Shown here piece after piece: positions 6,379 through 6,635 of a DNA stretch of 6,635 nt. The notes beneath the pieces were generated by a model, which saw only the letters and a list, made by a program, of their open reading frames with translations, had not been told where the DNA came from and searched no databases. The position numbers and the translations under genes were made by a program. Source of the stretch: Bacillota bacterium (GTDB lineage: Bacteria; Bacillota; Clostridia; Peptostreptococcales; Anaerovoracaceae); NCBI GenBank assembly GCA_017549385.1, contig JAFYUX010000147.1, forward strand, positions 1-6,635, given 5' to 3'. Within the stretch, counting starts at the first letter, position 1. Every line of letters starts with the position of its first letter.

Positions 6379-6634
6379 ATTTCAGAATAAATGTGTTTAT
6401 ATCTTTAAATGTTACTAAAATCATAACTCCAAAGAGAATCATTATACCTATAAAATGGATCTTGCCTTCCAGCTGATCTGAAATCCTTTTTCCCGCAATC
6501 TTTCTGATTACAACAAAAAGCAGTCTTCCGCCATCGAGAGCTGGAAATGGAAGGATATTCATAAGACCAAGGTTTAAACTAAGAAGACCTGCAAGATATA
6601 TAAGATTTATAATCCCAACCTGAGCAGTCTCATC
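6377..6634 (-). CDS. rseP: RseP-type site-2 intramembrane metalloprotease, C-terminal fragment
   Basis: The last 85 codons are present; the reading frame is open to the right edge, so the gene is cut by the window and does not start at the internal ATG 6562. The fragment has a hydrophobic helix (VGIINLIYLAGLLSLNLGL) running into MNILPFPALDGGRLLF, the NxxPxPxLDGG motif that supplies the third zinc ligand (Asp) of M50 site-2 proteases, then a basic loop and a last membrane helix (FIGIMILFGVMILVTF). The HExxH and PDZ parts would lie outside the window. RseP/RasP proteases sit in the cytoplasmic membrane and cut anti-sigma factors and signal-peptide remnants. The neighbours ispG and polC match the usual rseP locus, with dxr expected next upstream. 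Confidence 0.95.
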   Translation of the reverse strand, partial: DETAQVGIINLIYLAGLLSLNLGLMNILPFPALDGGRLLFVVIRKIAGKRISDQLEGKIHFIGIMILFGVMILVTFKDINTFILK

Positions 6635-6635
6635 C

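Noticed and set aside
6377..6562. A 61-residue protein starting at the ATG 6562
   Set aside because: The frame stays open to the window edge and the ATG is an internal Met inside the conserved NxxPxPxLDGG region of RseP, so it is a fragment of the larger gene.
1..6635. CRISPR arrays, insertion sequences, tRNA or rRNA genes
   Set aside because: No repeated spacer-like pattern, transposase motif, terminal inverted repeats or RNA-gene signature was seen on either strand.

Overview
All genes in this window lie on the minus strand and read from right to left: the end of an RseP-type site-2 protease gene, ispG, polC, a flavodoxin-fold flavoprotein gene, a NADAR-family gene, and the start of rimP. 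The block rseP–ispG–polC followed by rimP is the familiar housekeeping order of low-GC Gram-positive bacteria. PolC itself is a hallmark of Firmicutes (Bacillota). The non-mevalonate pathway gene ispG directly beside rseP, the absence of proS between rseP and polC, and a cysteine-rich flavoprotein all suggest an anaerobic clostridial (Eubacteriales-type) organism. I cannot name a genus.

Layout: rseP (partial, 6377-6634) and ispG (5286-6368) are 8 nt apart, and the rseP stop codon sits inside the ispG ribosome-binding site. A 67-nt gap leads to polC (1379-5218, start chosen by its ribosome-binding site). After a 64-nt gap come the flavoprotein gene (754-1314) and the NADAR gene (268-744). These two are 9 nt apart, with the stop of the first inside the ribosome-binding site of the second. 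A 157-nt intergenic region (111-267) holds a strong sigma-A-type promoter (-35 TTGCAC, 17-nt spacer, extended -10 TATACT) and a perfect 11-bp hairpin in the leader of rimP, whose first 36 codons end the window. I see no intrinsic terminator, so the whole set could be one readthrough unit with an extra promoter before rimP.

The main surprise is PolC. It has the N-terminal domain, OB fold, PHP domain, polymerase core, zinc-cysteine module and C-terminal clamp-binding motif of the family. It lacks the DEDD-type 3'-5' proofreading exonuclease that is normally inserted inside the PHP domain, where only a linker of about 20 residues remains. At the same time the PHP domain carries all nine canonical metal-ligand residues, including an Asp that Bacillus PolC replaces with Asn (from memory). 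This suggests that proofreading may have moved to the PHP active site or to a separate protein. A second point of interest is the flavoprotein–NADAR pair inserted between polC and rimP, which are normally adjacent. NADAR enzymes act on riboflavin intermediates or on ADP-ribosylated guanine in DNA, so a flavin-linked or a DNA-repair role are both possible.
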